The notes under the pieces: model-generated
Told to the model about the DNA's origin: nothing
Database searches by the model: none
What the model saw: the letters and a program-made list of their open reading frames with translations, nothing else
Made by a program: the position numbers and the translations under genes
Assembly (NCBI GenBank): GCA_903928445.1
Contig: CAIYRB010000018.1
Location: 1 to 35,748 of the forward strand
Reading direction: 5' to 3'
Source of the DNA: an uncultured Pseudomonadota bacterium
GTDB lineage: Bacteria; Bdellovibrionota_B; Oligoflexia; Oligoflexales; CAIYRB01
Length of the DNA: 35,748 bases
Shown: piece by piece, positions 25,944 through 35,550 of the stretch
Layout: every line of letters begins with the position of its first letter
Position numbering within the stretch: position 1 is the first letter of the stretch

Positions 25944-27452
25944 ATGAAAAAGCACCCCGTTCGCGTCTATCCGTCGAAAGAGCCCCTGGCTCGCAAAGAT
26001 CAGCTAGCCTGGAAGATGGCTGCGGTCGCTGCAGATCAGACACCCATTAAAGCTGACGTCGAAGGTATGGTGATCAATCGCATCATCGACAACGCCTCGG
26101 TCGCCATCGCCTCGCTGAATCGCCGCCCCGTTGCCTCAGCTCGGGCCATGGCCATCGCCCACCCGCGCAGCAGCGGGGCGACGGTGTTTGGTATGCCCAA
26201 TGACCAGCGCTTTGACTGTGAATGGGCAGCTTGGGCCAACGGCACGGCGGTGCGTGAGCTCGACTATCATGACACCTACCTTGCGGCTGATTACTCGCAT
26301 CCGGGTGATAATATTCCGCCGATCCTCAGTGTCGCGCAGCAGTTGAATAAGTCGGGTAAAGACCTGCTGGCCGGCATCGTCACCGGCTATGAAATCCACG
26401 TCGATTTGGTCAAGGCCATCTGCCTGCATGAGTTTAAAAAGGACCATATCGCCCACCTTTGCCCAGCCCAAGCGGCCGGCATCGGTACGATGCTGGGTCT
26501 GCCGACGGAGACCATCTATCAGGCCATTCAGCAAGCGGTGCATGTCTCATTCACCACAAGACAGTCGCGCAAGGGTGAGATCTCGTCGTGGAAAGCCTAC
26601 GCGCCGGCCCATGCCGGCAAGCTCGCCATCGAAGCAGTGGACCGCGTCATGCGCGGCGAGGGCGCTCCGTCGCCGATTTACGAGGGAGAAGACTCGGTCA
26701 TCGCCTATATGCTCGGCGGTAAAAATGGCCACTACGAAGTCCCTTTGCCAGAGCCCGGCGAAGAAAAGCGCGCGATCTTGGAAACCTACACCAAGGAACA
26801 TTCGGCTGAATACCAATCCCAGGCGCTGATCGATCTTGCACGCAAGATGCGGCCAAGGATCAAGAACTTTGACGACATCAAGAGCATCGTCATCCATACC
26901 TCGCATCACACTCACTATGTGATCGGTACCGGTGCCAATGATCCACAAAAGATGGATCCCAATGCCTCACGTGAGACCTTGGACCATTCGATCATGTATA
27001 TCTTCGCTGTCGCCCTGCAGGATGGCGTTTGGCATCATGTCGACTCCTACGCACCCGAGCGGGCCAAACGCGCCGATACCGTCCGCCTGTGGCACAAGAT
27101 CACCACCGTCGAGGAAGCGCAGTGGACGCAGCTCTATCATGAGCAGGATCCTAACAAGAAGGCCTTCGGTGGTCGTGTCGAGATCACCCTAAACAATGGC
27201 GAAAAATTGCAAGACGAGCTTAAGCTTGCCGATGCCCATCCCGCCGGTGCTAGGCCGTTTAAACGTGCGGACTATATCCGCAAGTTTGATCTGCTGACCG
27301 GCGAGGTCATTGCTAAGGCGGAACGCGACCGCTTTATTGGCTTGGTGGAACAACTTGCAGATCTGACCCCAGCGCAGGTGAAGTTGCTCAACGTCCAGGT
27401 AGACTTAAGCCGCCTTAGCCACCACAAGCGTGACGACCGGGGGATCTTTTAA
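25944..27452 (+). CDS. prpD: 2-methylcitrate dehydratase (MmgE/PrpD family)
   Basis: The 502-residue MmgE/PrpD-family protein dehydrates 2-methylcitrate to 2-methylaconitate. I prefer the ATG at 25944 (six bases after AGGA) over the one at 25938, which overlaps the ribosome site. Length and overall pattern match PrpD, including the early ELDYHDTY segment. The next step, hydration to 2-methylisocitrate, needs an aconitase that is not in the window. The stop overlaps the prpB start as TAATG. Confidence 0.92.
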   Translation: MKKHPVRVYPSKEPLARKDQLAWKMAAVAADQTPIKADVEGMVINRIIDNASVAIASLNRRPVASARAMAIAHPRSSGATVFGMPNDQRFDCEWAAWANGTAVRELDYHDTYLAADYSHPGDNIPPILSVAQQLNKSGKDLLAGIVTGYEIHVDLVKAICLHEFKKDHIAHLCPAQAAGIGTMLGLPTETIYQAIQQAVHVSFTTRQSRKGEISSWKAYAPAHAGKLAIEAVDRVMRGEGAPSPIYEGEDSVIAYMLGGKNGHYEVPLPEPGEEKRAILETYTKEHSAEYQSQALIDLARKMRPRIKNFDDIKSIVIHTSHHTHYVIGTGANDPQKMDPNASRETLDHSIMYIFAVALQDGVWHHVDSYAPERAKRADTVRLWHKITTVEEAQWTQLYHEQDPNKKAFGGRVEITLNNGEKLQDELKLADAHPAGARPFKRADYIRKFDLLTGEVIAKAERDRFIGLVEQLADLTPAQVKLLNVQVDLSRLSHHKRDDRGIF

Positions 27453-28351
27453 TGCTGTTCCCAACGGTCTCTCCGGCAGAGAAGCGACTGGCGCTGCGGC
27501 AGGCTCTAAGCAGCGGGCGCTTGCTGCAGTTTCCAGGGTCTTGGTCACCGCTGGTAAGCATGGCGATCGAAGAGCAGGGCTTTGATGGCGTCTATATTTC
27601 TGGATCCGTGCTCTCCAATGATCTCGGCTATCCAGACATTGGACTGACGACCCTTACCGAGGTGGCGCAGCGTGGTCGGCAGATTGCCCGCACGACTAAA
27701 CTGCCGTCGATTATCGACATCGATACCGGCTTTGGTGAGCCGATGAGTGCCAGTCGTTCGGTGCAGGAAATGATCGAGATGGGATTGGCGGGTTGTCATC
27801 TGGAAGACCAGGTCAATCCGAAGCGCTGTGGGCACCTCGACGGTAAGGCGATCGTGAGCCGCGATGACATGGTGCGTAAGATCACCGCCGCTGCGCATGG
27901 TAAGCAGCTCGACGCAAACTTTCTCCTGATCGCACGGACCGATTCTCGCGCGACGGAGGGATTGGCCAAGGCCGTCGATCGGGCCAAGGCCTATATCGAT
28001 GCTGGCGCCGACTGCATTTTTATTGAGGCGCTCGAAAATGAGGCCGAGTTCGCCGCCTTTCGTAAGGCTATCCCATCGCCTTTATTGGCAAATATGACCG
28101 AGTTTGGTAAATCAAAGCTGTTGACCTTTGACCAGCTTTCCGGACTCGGCTACAACATCGTCATCTATCCGGTGACGACCTTCCGTCTGGCCATGAAGGC
28201 GACGGTGGATGGCCTCGGCGAGATCAAGAGCAAGGGCACTCAGGAGGGCTTGCTCGGTAAGATGCAGCATCGCAAGGATCTCTACGCCTTGTCGCGCTAC
28301 GAAGCTTATAACACCCTGGATCAGGGAATTTTCAACTTTCGGATAAAGTAG
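27452..28351 (+). CDS. prpB: 2-methylisocitrate lyase
   Basis: This 299-residue isocitrate lyase-superfamily enzyme cleaves 2-methylisocitrate into pyruvate and succinate. The signature catalytic loop reads KRCGH (124-128) with Cys126, a mild variant of the usual KKCGH. The metal-binding DIDTGFGEP has Asp89 and Asp91. The short length separates it from glyoxylate-cycle isocitrate lyases. It is translationally coupled to prpD by a one-base overlap. Confidence 0.94.
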   Translation: MLFPTVSPAEKRLALRQALSSGRLLQFPGSWSPLVSMAIEEQGFDGVYISGSVLSNDLGYPDIGLTTLTEVAQRGRQIARTTKLPSIIDIDTGFGEPMSASRSVQEMIEMGLAGCHLEDQVNPKRCGHLDGKAIVSRDDMVRKITAAAHGKQLDANFLLIARTDSRATEGLAKAVDRAKAYIDAGADCIFIEALENEAEFAAFRKAIPSPLLANMTEFGKSKLLTFDQLSGLGYNIVIYPVTTFRLAMKATVDGLGEIKSKGTQEGLLGKMQHRKDLYALSRYEAYNTLDQGIFNFRIK

Positions 28352-28358
28352 CCGCCTC

Positions 28359-29057
28359 ATGTCAGATCAATCCTTACCGCGCTTGACCCCACCCAACGGG
28401 TCCAGGCGCGTTTTGCTCCATTCCTGCTGTGCCCCTTGCTCTGGTGAGGTGATGGAGTCGATGCATGCGTCCGGCATCGATATGACGATCTATTTCTACA
28501 ATCCCAACATTCATCCGCGTAAGGAGTACCTCCTGCGCAAGGAGGAGAATATCCGCTTTGCCGAGAAGATGGGGATTGAGTTTATCGATGCCGACTACGA
28601 TACCGGCCGGTGGTTTGACCGCACCAAGGGCATGGAGGATGAGCCCGAGAAGGGCATTCGCTGCACCGAGTGCTTCTCGATGCGCTTTGAAAAGACGGCC
28701 GCCTATGCCGCACAGCATGGGTTTGACGTCTTCACTAGCTGCCTTGGCATCTCGCGCTGGAAGGATATGGACCAGATCAACGGTTGCGGCGAACGTGCTG
28801 CGGCGCGTTATCCAGGTCTAAGCTACTGGACGTTTAACTGGCGTAAGCAGGGCGGCTCGCACCGGATGTATGAGATTGCCAAGCGCGAGGGCTTTTATAA
28901 GCAGGAGTACTGCGGCTGCGTTTACTCGCTGCGCGATACCAATCAATCGCGCCAAGAGCGCGGTCGGCCGATGATTCATATCGGTACCGAGCATTATGCC
29001 GAGACGACGGAGGCGGCTAACTCTGAAGAGTCACCGTCTGTTGAATCTTTGGTTTAG
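28359..29057 (+). CDS. queH: epoxyqueuosine reductase QueH
   Basis: This 232-residue protein is QueH (DUF208 family), the cobalamin-independent enzyme for the final step of queuosine synthesis in tRNA. Cysteine ligands are clear: Cys23, Cys24 and Cys27 in HSCCAPC, Cys102 and Cys105 in RCTECF, and Cys185 and Cys187 in EYCGCVYS. It starts seven bases after prpB with no obvious Shine-Dalgarno, so it is probably read through as the last gene of the catabolic operon, although its function is unrelated. Its stop is two bases from the end of the convergent RIO kinase gene. Confidence 0.95.
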   Translation: MSDQSLPRLTPPNGSRRVLLHSCCAPCSGEVMESMHASGIDMTIYFYNPNIHPRKEYLLRKEENIRFAEKMGIEFIDADYDTGRWFDRTKGMEDEPEKGIRCTECFSMRFEKTAAYAAQHGFDVFTSCLGISRWKDMDQINGCGERAAARYPGLSYWTFNWRKQGGSHRMYEIAKREGFYKQEYCGCVYSLRDTNQSRQERGRPMIHIGTEHYAETTEAANSEESPSVESLV

Positions 29058-29059
29058 AT

Positions 29060-29896
29060 TTACTTCCTAAAGCCGCGACGTTCCATGGCCTCGTCGCGGG
29101 CGTCGTCAATCTCGCTGAGCACGGCGTTGACATCGGCCTTTTTGCCGCTTTGTTGAAAGCGGCCGGTAAGCGGCGAGTCGGGTTTTAGCTTGCCGTTCTG
29201 GTAGAGTTTCCAGATTTCCTTAGGGTACTCTGTCGCCAGTATCTCTGGTGCATACTGCCCAAAGAACGCCGCAAGTTGCTTGAGGTCGCGCTCGAAGATG
29301 CCAAAGGCATTGTTCGCCGTGGCCTGGACGGCCTGCGGGAAGTCGATGATGACCAAGCCCTTGTGGCCCACTAACACATTGAATTCCGACAAGTCGCCGT
29401 GGATGATTCCAGCGCAAAGCATCAGCACGGCCTGGCGCATGAGGAATTTATGATACTCGCGTGCCTGGTCGGGTGTCAGATCGACATCATTGAGGCGCGG
29501 GGCGGGATCACCGTCCGCATCGGTGACGATTTCTAGGAGCAACACCCCTTCGTAAAAGGTATGGGCTTGAGGTACCTGCACCCCGGCTCCACCGAGCAAA
29601 AACAGGGCATCGACCTCGGTATTTTGCCATTCGCTTTCGCGCTCCTGACGGCCGTAGCGGCTGTTGCTGTCCATGGCGCGAGCCTTGCGGCTGCTGCGGA
29701 CCTGACGGCCTTCGGTGTACTGGGTGCGGTGCTTGAACGTGCGCTGGTTGGCTTCTTTGTAGACCTTGGCGCAGCGGTAGACGTCGCCGGTGCGCACAAC
29801 ATAGACCTCAGCCTCCTTGCCGCTTTGCAGCTGGCCAACGACTTCGTCGATCAAGTCGGCTTGAAGTAAGGGCATTAAACGAGACGGTATCTTCAT
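29060..29896 (-). CDS. RIO-type atypical protein kinase/ATPase
   Basis: This 278-residue protein has the RIO kinase core: a glycine-poor nucleotide loop SGKEAEVY at 25-32, Lys44 in CAKVYK, the catalytic loop HGDLSEFNVLV (Asp168, Asn173) and the metal-binding Asp185 in IIDFPQAV. A basic insert (about 48-90) follows the first lobe. Eukaryotic RIO1 matures ribosomal subunits; bacterial members are poorly characterised. It is transcribed alone, converging with queH. Confidence 0.92.
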   Translation of the reverse strand: MKIPSRLMPLLQADLIDEVVGQLQSGKEAEVYVVRTGDVYRCAKVYKEANQRTFKHRTQYTEGRQVRSSRKARAMDSNSRYGRQERESEWQNTEVDALFLLGGAGVQVPQAHTFYEGVLLLEIVTDADGDPAPRLNDVDLTPDQAREYHKFLMRQAVLMLCAGIIHGDLSEFNVLVGHKGLVIIDFPQAVQATANNAFGIFERDLKQLAAFFGQYAPEILATEYPKEIWKLYQNGKLKPDSPLTGRFQQSGKKADVNAVLSEIDDARDEAMERRGFRK

Positions 29897-30224
29897 AGGA
29901 GCTTTATTAAAATGAGTGGGCCATTGGTCGTAGCATCATCCGGGCTCTGGGTAGGCCGAGAACAGGGCACACAGTAGCCTAAATGCGAGCGACAAGCGAT
30001 AAGCTTGCCGCTTTGGCGCCGACTCATGATCCATTACATTGTAAAAACAGATAGTTATGTCGAAAATGGGGCGTGATACTCAGGCCCATTCGCGGTTAAA
30101 TTGACCGCAGCCTCGGATCCTTGCTTGTCCATCTCCTGCAGCGCTTTGGTGATAGTTTGTCCTAGGGAAAAGTTGCGGAACCACTTATAGCATTCACTGA
30201 TCGTATGTTGTCGTCGAGGTCCAT
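29897..30224. other. divergent intergenic region between RIO kinase and SelO genes
   Basis: This 328-base gap separates divergent genes. It contains an operator-like dyad at 30092-30108 (GCGGT and ACCGC arms with near-symmetric centre). A weaker dyad near 29990-30012 has GCGxCAAGC/GCTTGxCGC arms. I see no gene and no convincing promoter boxes. Confidence 0.4.
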
Positions 30225-31850
30225 GTGAGTGTTCAATCCTTCGGTGATTCTGGCTCCTTGGTCTTTGACCAAGGGTTCGTCGATCATCTTCCTGCTGACC
30301 TTAGCTCGGTCAATGTACCGAGGGAGGTAAAGGACGCCTGTTACACCCTGGTGTTGCCATCAGTCGTGACCAAACCGAGTCTTTTGGCATGGTCGAGTCA
30401 TGCGGCAAGTCGGCTTGGTATCACCAAGCCGGAGGATGACGCTGCTGTCCTCACCGCCGTCTTGGCAGGGAATCAGGTGTTGCCCGGCATGAAACCCTAC
30501 GCCGCCCGCTACGGTGGTCACCAATTCGGGCGTTGGGCTGGTCAATTGGGTGATGGTCGCGCGATCACCTTGGGTGAGCTGACCCTGCCGGACCGGACGC
30601 GCTGGGATATGCAGCTTAAGGGGGCTGGGCCGACGCCCTACTCGCGAAGCGGCGATGGCCGTGCCGTGTTGCGTTCATCGGTGCGCGAATTTCTCTGCAG
30701 CGAAGCGATGCACCACCTGGGCGTGCCGACGACGCGGGCCCTAAGTCTGGTGGGCACCGGCGAGGAGGTCGTCCGCGACATGTTTTATGACGGGCATCCG
30801 CGAGCCGAACCAGGCGCCGTGGTTTGTCGCGTTGCGCCGACCTTTCTGCGCTTTGGCAATTTTGAAATCCTCGCAGCGAGTGGTGAGCTGGAGCTGCTTC
30901 GACGACTCATCGACTATACGATCGTGACTTATTTTCCCGAGCTGGGACCGCCGTCGCCCGCCACCTACGGGCGCTGGTTTAGCGACGTCTGTAGCCGCAC
31001 CGCTGTGATGGTCGCGCATTGGCAGCGCATCGGTTTTGTTCATGGTGTGATGAACACCGATAATATGTCGATCCTGGGCCTGACGATCGACTACGGACCC
31101 TACGGTTGGCTTGAGGGATATGATCCGAGCTGGACGCCAAACACCACCGACTCGGACCGCCGGCGTTATTGTTTTGGCAATCAGCCGCATGTCGCAGCAT
31201 GGAATCTTCAGTGCCTCGCCGCAGCACTGCATCCACTCTTTGGCCCGCTTGGACTGCAAGGGGAGTTGGAGGGCGGCTTGGACACCTATCAGACGACCTT
31301 TGCTCAGACGCATGCTGCTATGACAGCGAATAAGCTTGGCCTTGACGCCCTGCAGGGGGCCGCCGACGAGGCCTTGGTCAACGATCTGTTGCATCTGCTC
31401 AGCGCTGTGGAAACCGATATGACCATCTTCTATCGCCGACTTGCGGCAGTTCCCTTGGGCGAGGCGGCATCAAGCCTAGGTGATGCTAAGTTGACTCAAG
31501 TGCTTGCCGATGCCTTCTACCAGCCATTGGCCGAGGACGAGGAGCACCAGCAGCGCCTGGCTGATTGGGTCCGGCGTTATGTTAAGCGCCTGACCACCGA
31601 TCCCCTTTCGCCAGATCAGCGGCTAGCGCTGATGCACCGGGCCAACCCCAAGTTTGTCCTGCGCAATTACCTTGCCCAGGAGGCGGCTTTGGCGATCGAG
31701 CAAGAGCAGGATCTTGGACCCGTGGAAGTTCTGGCTAAGGTGCTCGAGGCGCCTTATGACGAGCAGCCCGAGCATCAGTCATTTGCAGGTAAGAGGCCCG
31801 AATGGGCCCGTCATAAACCGGGATGCTCCACGCTTTCCTGCAGTTCATAG
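30225..31850 (+). CDS. selO: protein adenylyltransferase SelO (YdiU/UPF0061 family)
   Basis: This 541-residue pseudokinase-fold enzyme transfers AMP to hydroxyl side chains of target proteins. Family blocks include RYGGHQFGRWAGQLGDGRA (95-113), MQLKGAGPTPYSRSGDGRAV from 129, and HGVMNTDNMS (273-282). Asp279, Asn280 and Asp289 form the expected catalytic and metal set. The protein ends in LSCSS, matching the conserved C-terminal Cys-Ser-Ser where animal SelO has selenocysteine. The start is a GTG with GAGGT upstream; the ATG just before it runs into a stop. At 541 residues it is longer than E. coli YdiU. Confidence 0.95.
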   Translation: MSVQSFGDSGSLVFDQGFVDHLPADLSSVNVPREVKDACYTLVLPSVVTKPSLLAWSSHAASRLGITKPEDDAAVLTAVLAGNQVLPGMKPYAARYGGHQFGRWAGQLGDGRAITLGELTLPDRTRWDMQLKGAGPTPYSRSGDGRAVLRSSVREFLCSEAMHHLGVPTTRALSLVGTGEEVVRDMFYDGHPRAEPGAVVCRVAPTFLRFGNFEILAASGELELLRRLIDYTIVTYFPELGPPSPATYGRWFSDVCSRTAVMVAHWQRIGFVHGVMNTDNMSILGLTIDYGPYGWLEGYDPSWTPNTTDSDRRRYCFGNQPHVAAWNLQCLAAALHPLFGPLGLQGELEGGLDTYQTTFAQTHAAMTANKLGLDALQGAADEALVNDLLHLLSAVETDMTIFYRRLAAVPLGEAASSLGDAKLTQVLADAFYQPLAEDEEHQQRLADWVRRYVKRLTTDPLSPDQRLALMHRANPKFVLRNYLAQEAALAIEQEQDLGPVEVLAKVLEAPYDEQPEHQSFAGKRPEWARHKPGCSTLSCSS

Positions 31851-31930
31851 ACCATGCACACGGGTTGCAGCTATGATGGCAGCCCGACCTTCCACTTTGA
31901 TGCCTTCGTCACGCTAAAGGACCTAACTTC

Positions 31931-33667
31931 GTGCAAAAGACCACCTGGCGCCGCCTCTATGAAACCGCTCGACCAGAGCGGCGCAATATCCTCTTTGGTT
32001 TATTTTTTCTGGCAATTTCGAGCGGTACGAGCCTGCTTTTTCCGCAATTGATCCGTTGGATGATCGATTCAGTGCTGCAGCCGAAAAAGGCCGAGTTGCT
32101 GTTGCCGGCAGCGCTAGGTCTCTTTGCGGCCTTTACCCTGCTCGGTATCGCCGGGTCGATTCGTTACTACCTCTTTTCGGTCAGCGGTGAACGCATCGTG
32201 CTCAAATTGCGCGAGACTCTCTACCGGCGCATCCTCGTGCAGGATCTGGCGTTTTTCGATAGTAATCGGACCGGTGATCTGATGAGCCGCCTAGCGTCGG
32301 ACTGCACGACGTTGCAAAATACCGTGAGCGTCAACGTGTCCCAGGGCATGCGTAATGTCAGTCAGGTCGCTGGTGGCTTTGCTTTTATGTTTTATACCTC
32401 CTGGCAGTTGTCGGCATTGATGCTGCTTATGGTGCCGCCCGTTGCGGCAGCGACTGCGGTTTTCGGTAAGCGCATTCGCGGTTATTCCAAAGAGTTTCAA
32501 AATACCCTTGCGGCTTCGGGCATCGTCGCTGAGGAGACGATCTCCGGCGTGCGCACGGTTAAGTCCTTTGTGCAAGAGGGCGCCGAAAGCGAACGCTACC
32601 GAGCCTCGCTCGATCAGGCCCTGGCGGTCGTCATCAAGCGCATCCGTGCCATCGCCGAATTTATGACGGTCGCTTTGATCGTCGGACTGGGTGCGATCTG
32701 CTTCGTTCTTTGGTACGGCGGCCGTGAGGTGATCTTAGATCACATGTCGATCGGTGATATGACGCAGTTTCTGATGTATCTCATGATCGTCGCGATCGGT
32801 TCGGGTAGTCTTGGTAGCTTGTGGGGCGACCTGATGGCCGGTATTGGCGCTAGTAAGCGCGTGTTTGCCATCATCGAGCGCGAACCAGACGTGGCCGACG
32901 TGGGCCGTACCCTGGATACGATCAGCGGGCGCATTGAATTTTGTCAGGTGCGGTTTAGCTACCCATCACGTCCGGACGTCGAGGTGCTGCGCGGCGTCGA
33001 TTTGACCGTCGAGCCGGGTCAGGTGGTTGCCTTGGTCGGGTCCTCAGGCGGGGGTAAAACGACCATTGCACATTTGATCCCCAGGTTTTATGAGCCAAAA
33101 TCTGGCCATATTCTGCTCGATGGGACTCGGGTTGATTCCATCAGGCCGAGCTTCCTGCGTGAACAGATCGGCATGGTGTCGCAAGAGCCTGTGCTGATTT
33201 CAGCGACCATCGCTGACAACATCCGCTATGGATGCCCTAACGCCAGCCTCGAGCAGATGAGGCAAGCAGCAAGCGATGCCAATGCTCTGGAGTTTATCGA
33301 ACGGTTCCCCGACGGGTTTGAGACTCAGGTTGGGGAAAAGGGCGTTCAGCTTTCTGGTGGACAAAAGCAGCGAGTGGCCATCGCGCGAGCGATTTTGAAA
33401 AATCCGCGCATCCTCCTTCTCGACGAGGCGACCAGCAACCTCGATACCGCTAGCGAATCCTTGGTGCAGGTGGCGCTGCAGCGGCTGATGCGTGGCAGAA
33501 CCACCCTGATCATCGCTCATCGCCTGGCCACGGTGAAGGACGCCGATCAGATCTTCGTGGTGAGTAGCGGCCAGATCGTCCAGCAAGGGCGCCACGAGGA
33601 GTTAGCTCGGGATCACGCCGGGCTCTATTTCAAGTTGTTGCAGCGTCAGTTTAGCGATGATGCTTAG
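31931..33667 (+). CDS. MsbA-like ABC exporter, fused permease and ATPase
   Basis: This 578-residue half-transporter has a six-helix membrane domain (about residues 20-300) fused to an ATPase. Walker A GSSGGGKT is at 370-377, the signature LSGGQ at 474-478, Walker B ILLLDE at 494-499 and the switch His530. Such exporters flip lipids, lipid A precursors or hydrophobic compounds as homodimers. The start is a GTG nine bases after AAAGGA. The adjacent phospholipid synthase-like gene on the other strand and several lipid A-like genes in the window make lipid export plausible, but the substrate is not shown. The stop overlaps the convergent neighbour's stop codon. Confidence 0.93.
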   Translation: MQKTTWRRLYETARPERRNILFGLFFLAISSGTSLLFPQLIRWMIDSVLQPKKAELLLPAALGLFAAFTLLGIAGSIRYYLFSVSGERIVLKLRETLYRRILVQDLAFFDSNRTGDLMSRLASDCTTLQNTVSVNVSQGMRNVSQVAGGFAFMFYTSWQLSALMLLMVPPVAAATAVFGKRIRGYSKEFQNTLAASGIVAEETISGVRTVKSFVQEGAESERYRASLDQALAVVIKRIRAIAEFMTVALIVGLGAICFVLWYGGREVILDHMSIGDMTQFLMYLMIVAIGSGSLGSLWGDLMAGIGASKRVFAIIEREPDVADVGRTLDTISGRIEFCQVRFSYPSRPDVEVLRGVDLTVEPGQVVALVGSSGGGKTTIAHLIPRFYEPKSGHILLDGTRVDSIRPSFLREQIGMVSQEPVLISATIADNIRYGCPNASLEQMRQAASDANALEFIERFPDGFETQVGEKGVQLSGGQKQRVAIARAILKNPRILLLDEATSNLDTASESLVQVALQRLMRGRTTLIIAHRLATVKDADQIFVVSSGQIVQQGRHEELARDHAGLYFKLLQRQFSDDA

Positions 33668-34263
33668 CGTAGGAGGTTTCTCGCTAAGAGGGTTCTGGCG
33701 ATCACCGTGGTTGCTAGAATGACTAGCCAGATGGACGTCAAGGGCCCGAGGTATTGCGGCAGGAGTAAAAACAAGGTGTAGGCGATGCCGGTCTCGCCAC
33801 CCTCGGCCAGACCAGCGCCGAGGCGGAGGCCACGATTGTCCTGACTTGTGAGGCCTCTTTTATCGCTTAGGGCGCCTAGAGCTAAAGCGCTGCTTATGCA
33901 AAGCACGTAGAGAAAGACGATGCCAAGCCAGGACCATGGTAGATCAGGGCGGCGGTACATGAAGCCCAGGATCATCATCGAATAGGCCGCCATATCGCCG
34001 ATGATATCGAGGTAAGCACCGAAGTCGGTCTGTTGGCCGGTGCCCCTAGCGTAAATCCCATCGGTGCCGTCGAGCCAGCGACTAGCCCACCAAAGGCCCA
34101 GTGTTAGCCAAGTGTAGCCGGCGGCGCAAGCTACCGCAGAGGCGGCCGCCGTCAGTAGCGCACACGCGGTGATGTGGTTCGGGCGTAATCCAAGTCGGCT
34201 GTAAACCTTGACGATCATCGGTGAGGTATGGTCGAGGATACGACGAAACGGAGTGTCGATCAT
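33664..34263 (-). CDS. CDP-alcohol phosphatidyltransferase
   Basis: This 199-residue membrane enzyme carries the complete family signature DG(x2)AR(x8)G(x3)D(x3)D. The residues are Asp68-Gly69, Ala72-Arg73, Gly82, Asp86 and Asp90. About six helices surround it. It makes a phospholipid or related phosphodiester from a CDP-activated lipid and an alcohol; the alcohol cannot be predicted. Its stop codon shares four bases with the end of the convergent ABC exporter. It lies 86 bases downstream of the acyltransferase gene and may share its transcript. Confidence 0.9.
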   Translation of the reverse strand: MIDTPFRRILDHTSPMIVKVYSRLGLRPNHITACALLTAAASAVACAAGYTWLTLGLWWASRWLDGTDGIYARGTGQQTDFGAYLDIIGDMAAYSMMILGFMYRRPDLPWSWLGIVFLYVLCISSALALGALSDKRGLTSQDNRGLRLGAGLAEGGETGIAYTLFLLLPQYLGPLTSIWLVILATTVIARTLLARNLLR

Positions 34264-34349
34264 GGGATGCGTTCGCCTCTGGGCTTTAAAGAAATCGTGA
34301 CCAATTTCACCTTAGATTGAGTCCGAATTCCTGTCGTTCATTGGCTTGC

Positions 34350-35405
34350 TCATAGTTGCAGCTGCTGGCCATCTGTCCCTGACGGCCGCTCTTTTTTCAC
34401 AAAACGGCCAGCCAGAGTCTTGCCGAGTGCGATAAACCGCGCTTCAAAATAGTGCGTCGAGAGATACGCGAGGGCAAAGGTCAGGGCAATGCATAGAGGC
34501 CTCTTTAGGTACCTGACCAAGGTATCACCCGAGCCTAGCCAGCCAATCATGGTGATTGGGTGGAGGACGTAGAGAGCGTATGAAAGCTCGGCGATGACAA
34601 ACAAAAAGGCGCTCTCTAGAGCTTTTGAAATCCACGGCCTATCGAGGTAGAGAGTGTGGCCGATAAGCAGCATCGCGGCGATACCGCGCAGCCAGTAGAA
34701 ATCCCAGAACCGCGTCCATGAGGCAACGCAAACCAATGGAACAAGTAGTAAGAGCGGTATGCGGGCGATGATCTGCCGAATACGTTGTGCGTGCGGATCA
34801 AGGTGGATCAGCGCAAGAGTGCATCCGGCCAAGATTTCATCGATGCGAATATGGGTTGTCATCCATTCATCGCTGACGGTGGGTAGAAAAAGGATCGTGC
34901 GAATCGACGCGGTCGCCCATAGCAGCGGCAGTGCATAAAGCGACCTTTTGCCGAATAAAGCGAACATTAAGCCGATAAATAGATAAAAATGCAGCTCAAC
35001 ACATAAACTCCAGAAGTGCAAGGTCACCGGGTCGAAAAATAGACTTGGAAAGTAGTTTACTGAAAAGCTCAGATGAGCGACCCATGTGGCTAGATCAGAG
35101 GTCAAGAACGGCAAGACGATCAAGAGGTAGAGCCATGCCAAGGGTAGAATTCGAAACAGTCGGCGGATGAAAAAAGTGACGGTGTCACCACGGAGGTATA
35201 GATTCGAGGTAATCAAAAATCCCGACAAAATAAAAAACAGACTCATCCCAATATTGCCGGTACATTTATTGATCGGAATGTCCCAGCTACGCGGACTGAG
35301 CGGTACCATGTGCGTGACAAGTATCAACAGGATACTGATGGCGCGCCAGCCGTCGAGCGCTTTCAGACGGTGCTTGGAGTCTACTTCTGGCGTCGAGAGA
35401 TGCAT
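34350..35405 (-). CDS. OafA-like acyltransferase 3 family protein
   Basis: This integral membrane acyltransferase (about 351 residues, ten helices) has the family opening RLKALDGWRAISILLILVTHM, with the conserved His of the first helix. The GNIGMSLFFILSGFL segment follows near 65. Such enzymes O-acetylate or O-acylate surface polysaccharides and lipids. The frame opens at 35444, but I prefer the ATG at 35405: it gives a normal N-terminus and lies downstream of a promoter-like TTGACA that the longer reading would overlap. No strong ribosome site is seen for either, so the start is uncertain. Confidence 0.85.
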   Translation of the reverse strand: MHLSTPEVDSKHRLKALDGWRAISILLILVTHMVPLSPRSWDIPINKCTGNIGMSLFFILSGFLITSNLYLRGDTVTFFIRRLFRILPLAWLYLLIVLPFLTSDLATWVAHLSFSVNYFPSLFFDPVTLHFWSLCVELHFYLFIGLMFALFGKRSLYALPLLWATASIRTILFLPTVSDEWMTTHIRIDEILAGCTLALIHLDPHAQRIRQIIARIPLLLLVPLVCVASWTRFWDFYWLRGIAAMLLIGHTLYLDRPWISKALESAFLFVIAELSYALYVLHPITMIGWLGSGDTLVRYLKRPLCIALTFALAYLSTHYFEARFIALGKTLAGRFVKKERPSGTDGQQLQL

Positions 35406-35434
35406 GAAATCTCGGGATAGTTCATAATATACAT

Positions 35435-35463
35435 TGAATAACATAAATTAACATTTTTGTCAA
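35435..35463 (-). promoter_or_regulatory. possible promoter of the acyltransferase gene
   Basis: Reading the minus strand, a perfect TTGACA (35463-35458) is followed after 17 bases by TATTCA (35440-35435). The -35 box is consensus and the -10 is weak. It would place transcription start just upstream of the ATG at 35405. Confidence 0.35.
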
Positions 35464-35484
35464 ACTATATAATGTTATTAACAT
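35437..35484. repeat. array of AWTAACAT octamers upstream of the acyltransferase
   Basis: AATAACAT occurs at 35437-35444, ATTAACAT at 35447-35454 and again at 35477-35484, and the inverted copy ATGTTATT at 35472-35479. The same-strand copies are offset by 10 and 30 bases, close to whole helical turns. The array overlaps the promoter-like element, so it may be a regulator binding region. Confidence 0.4.
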
Positions 35485-35550
35485 ATTGGAAGCCGAGAGA
35501 GTCGGATGGCATCCTGGCAAATAGGCGAGTTGTATTTAGGCGCGCACTGC

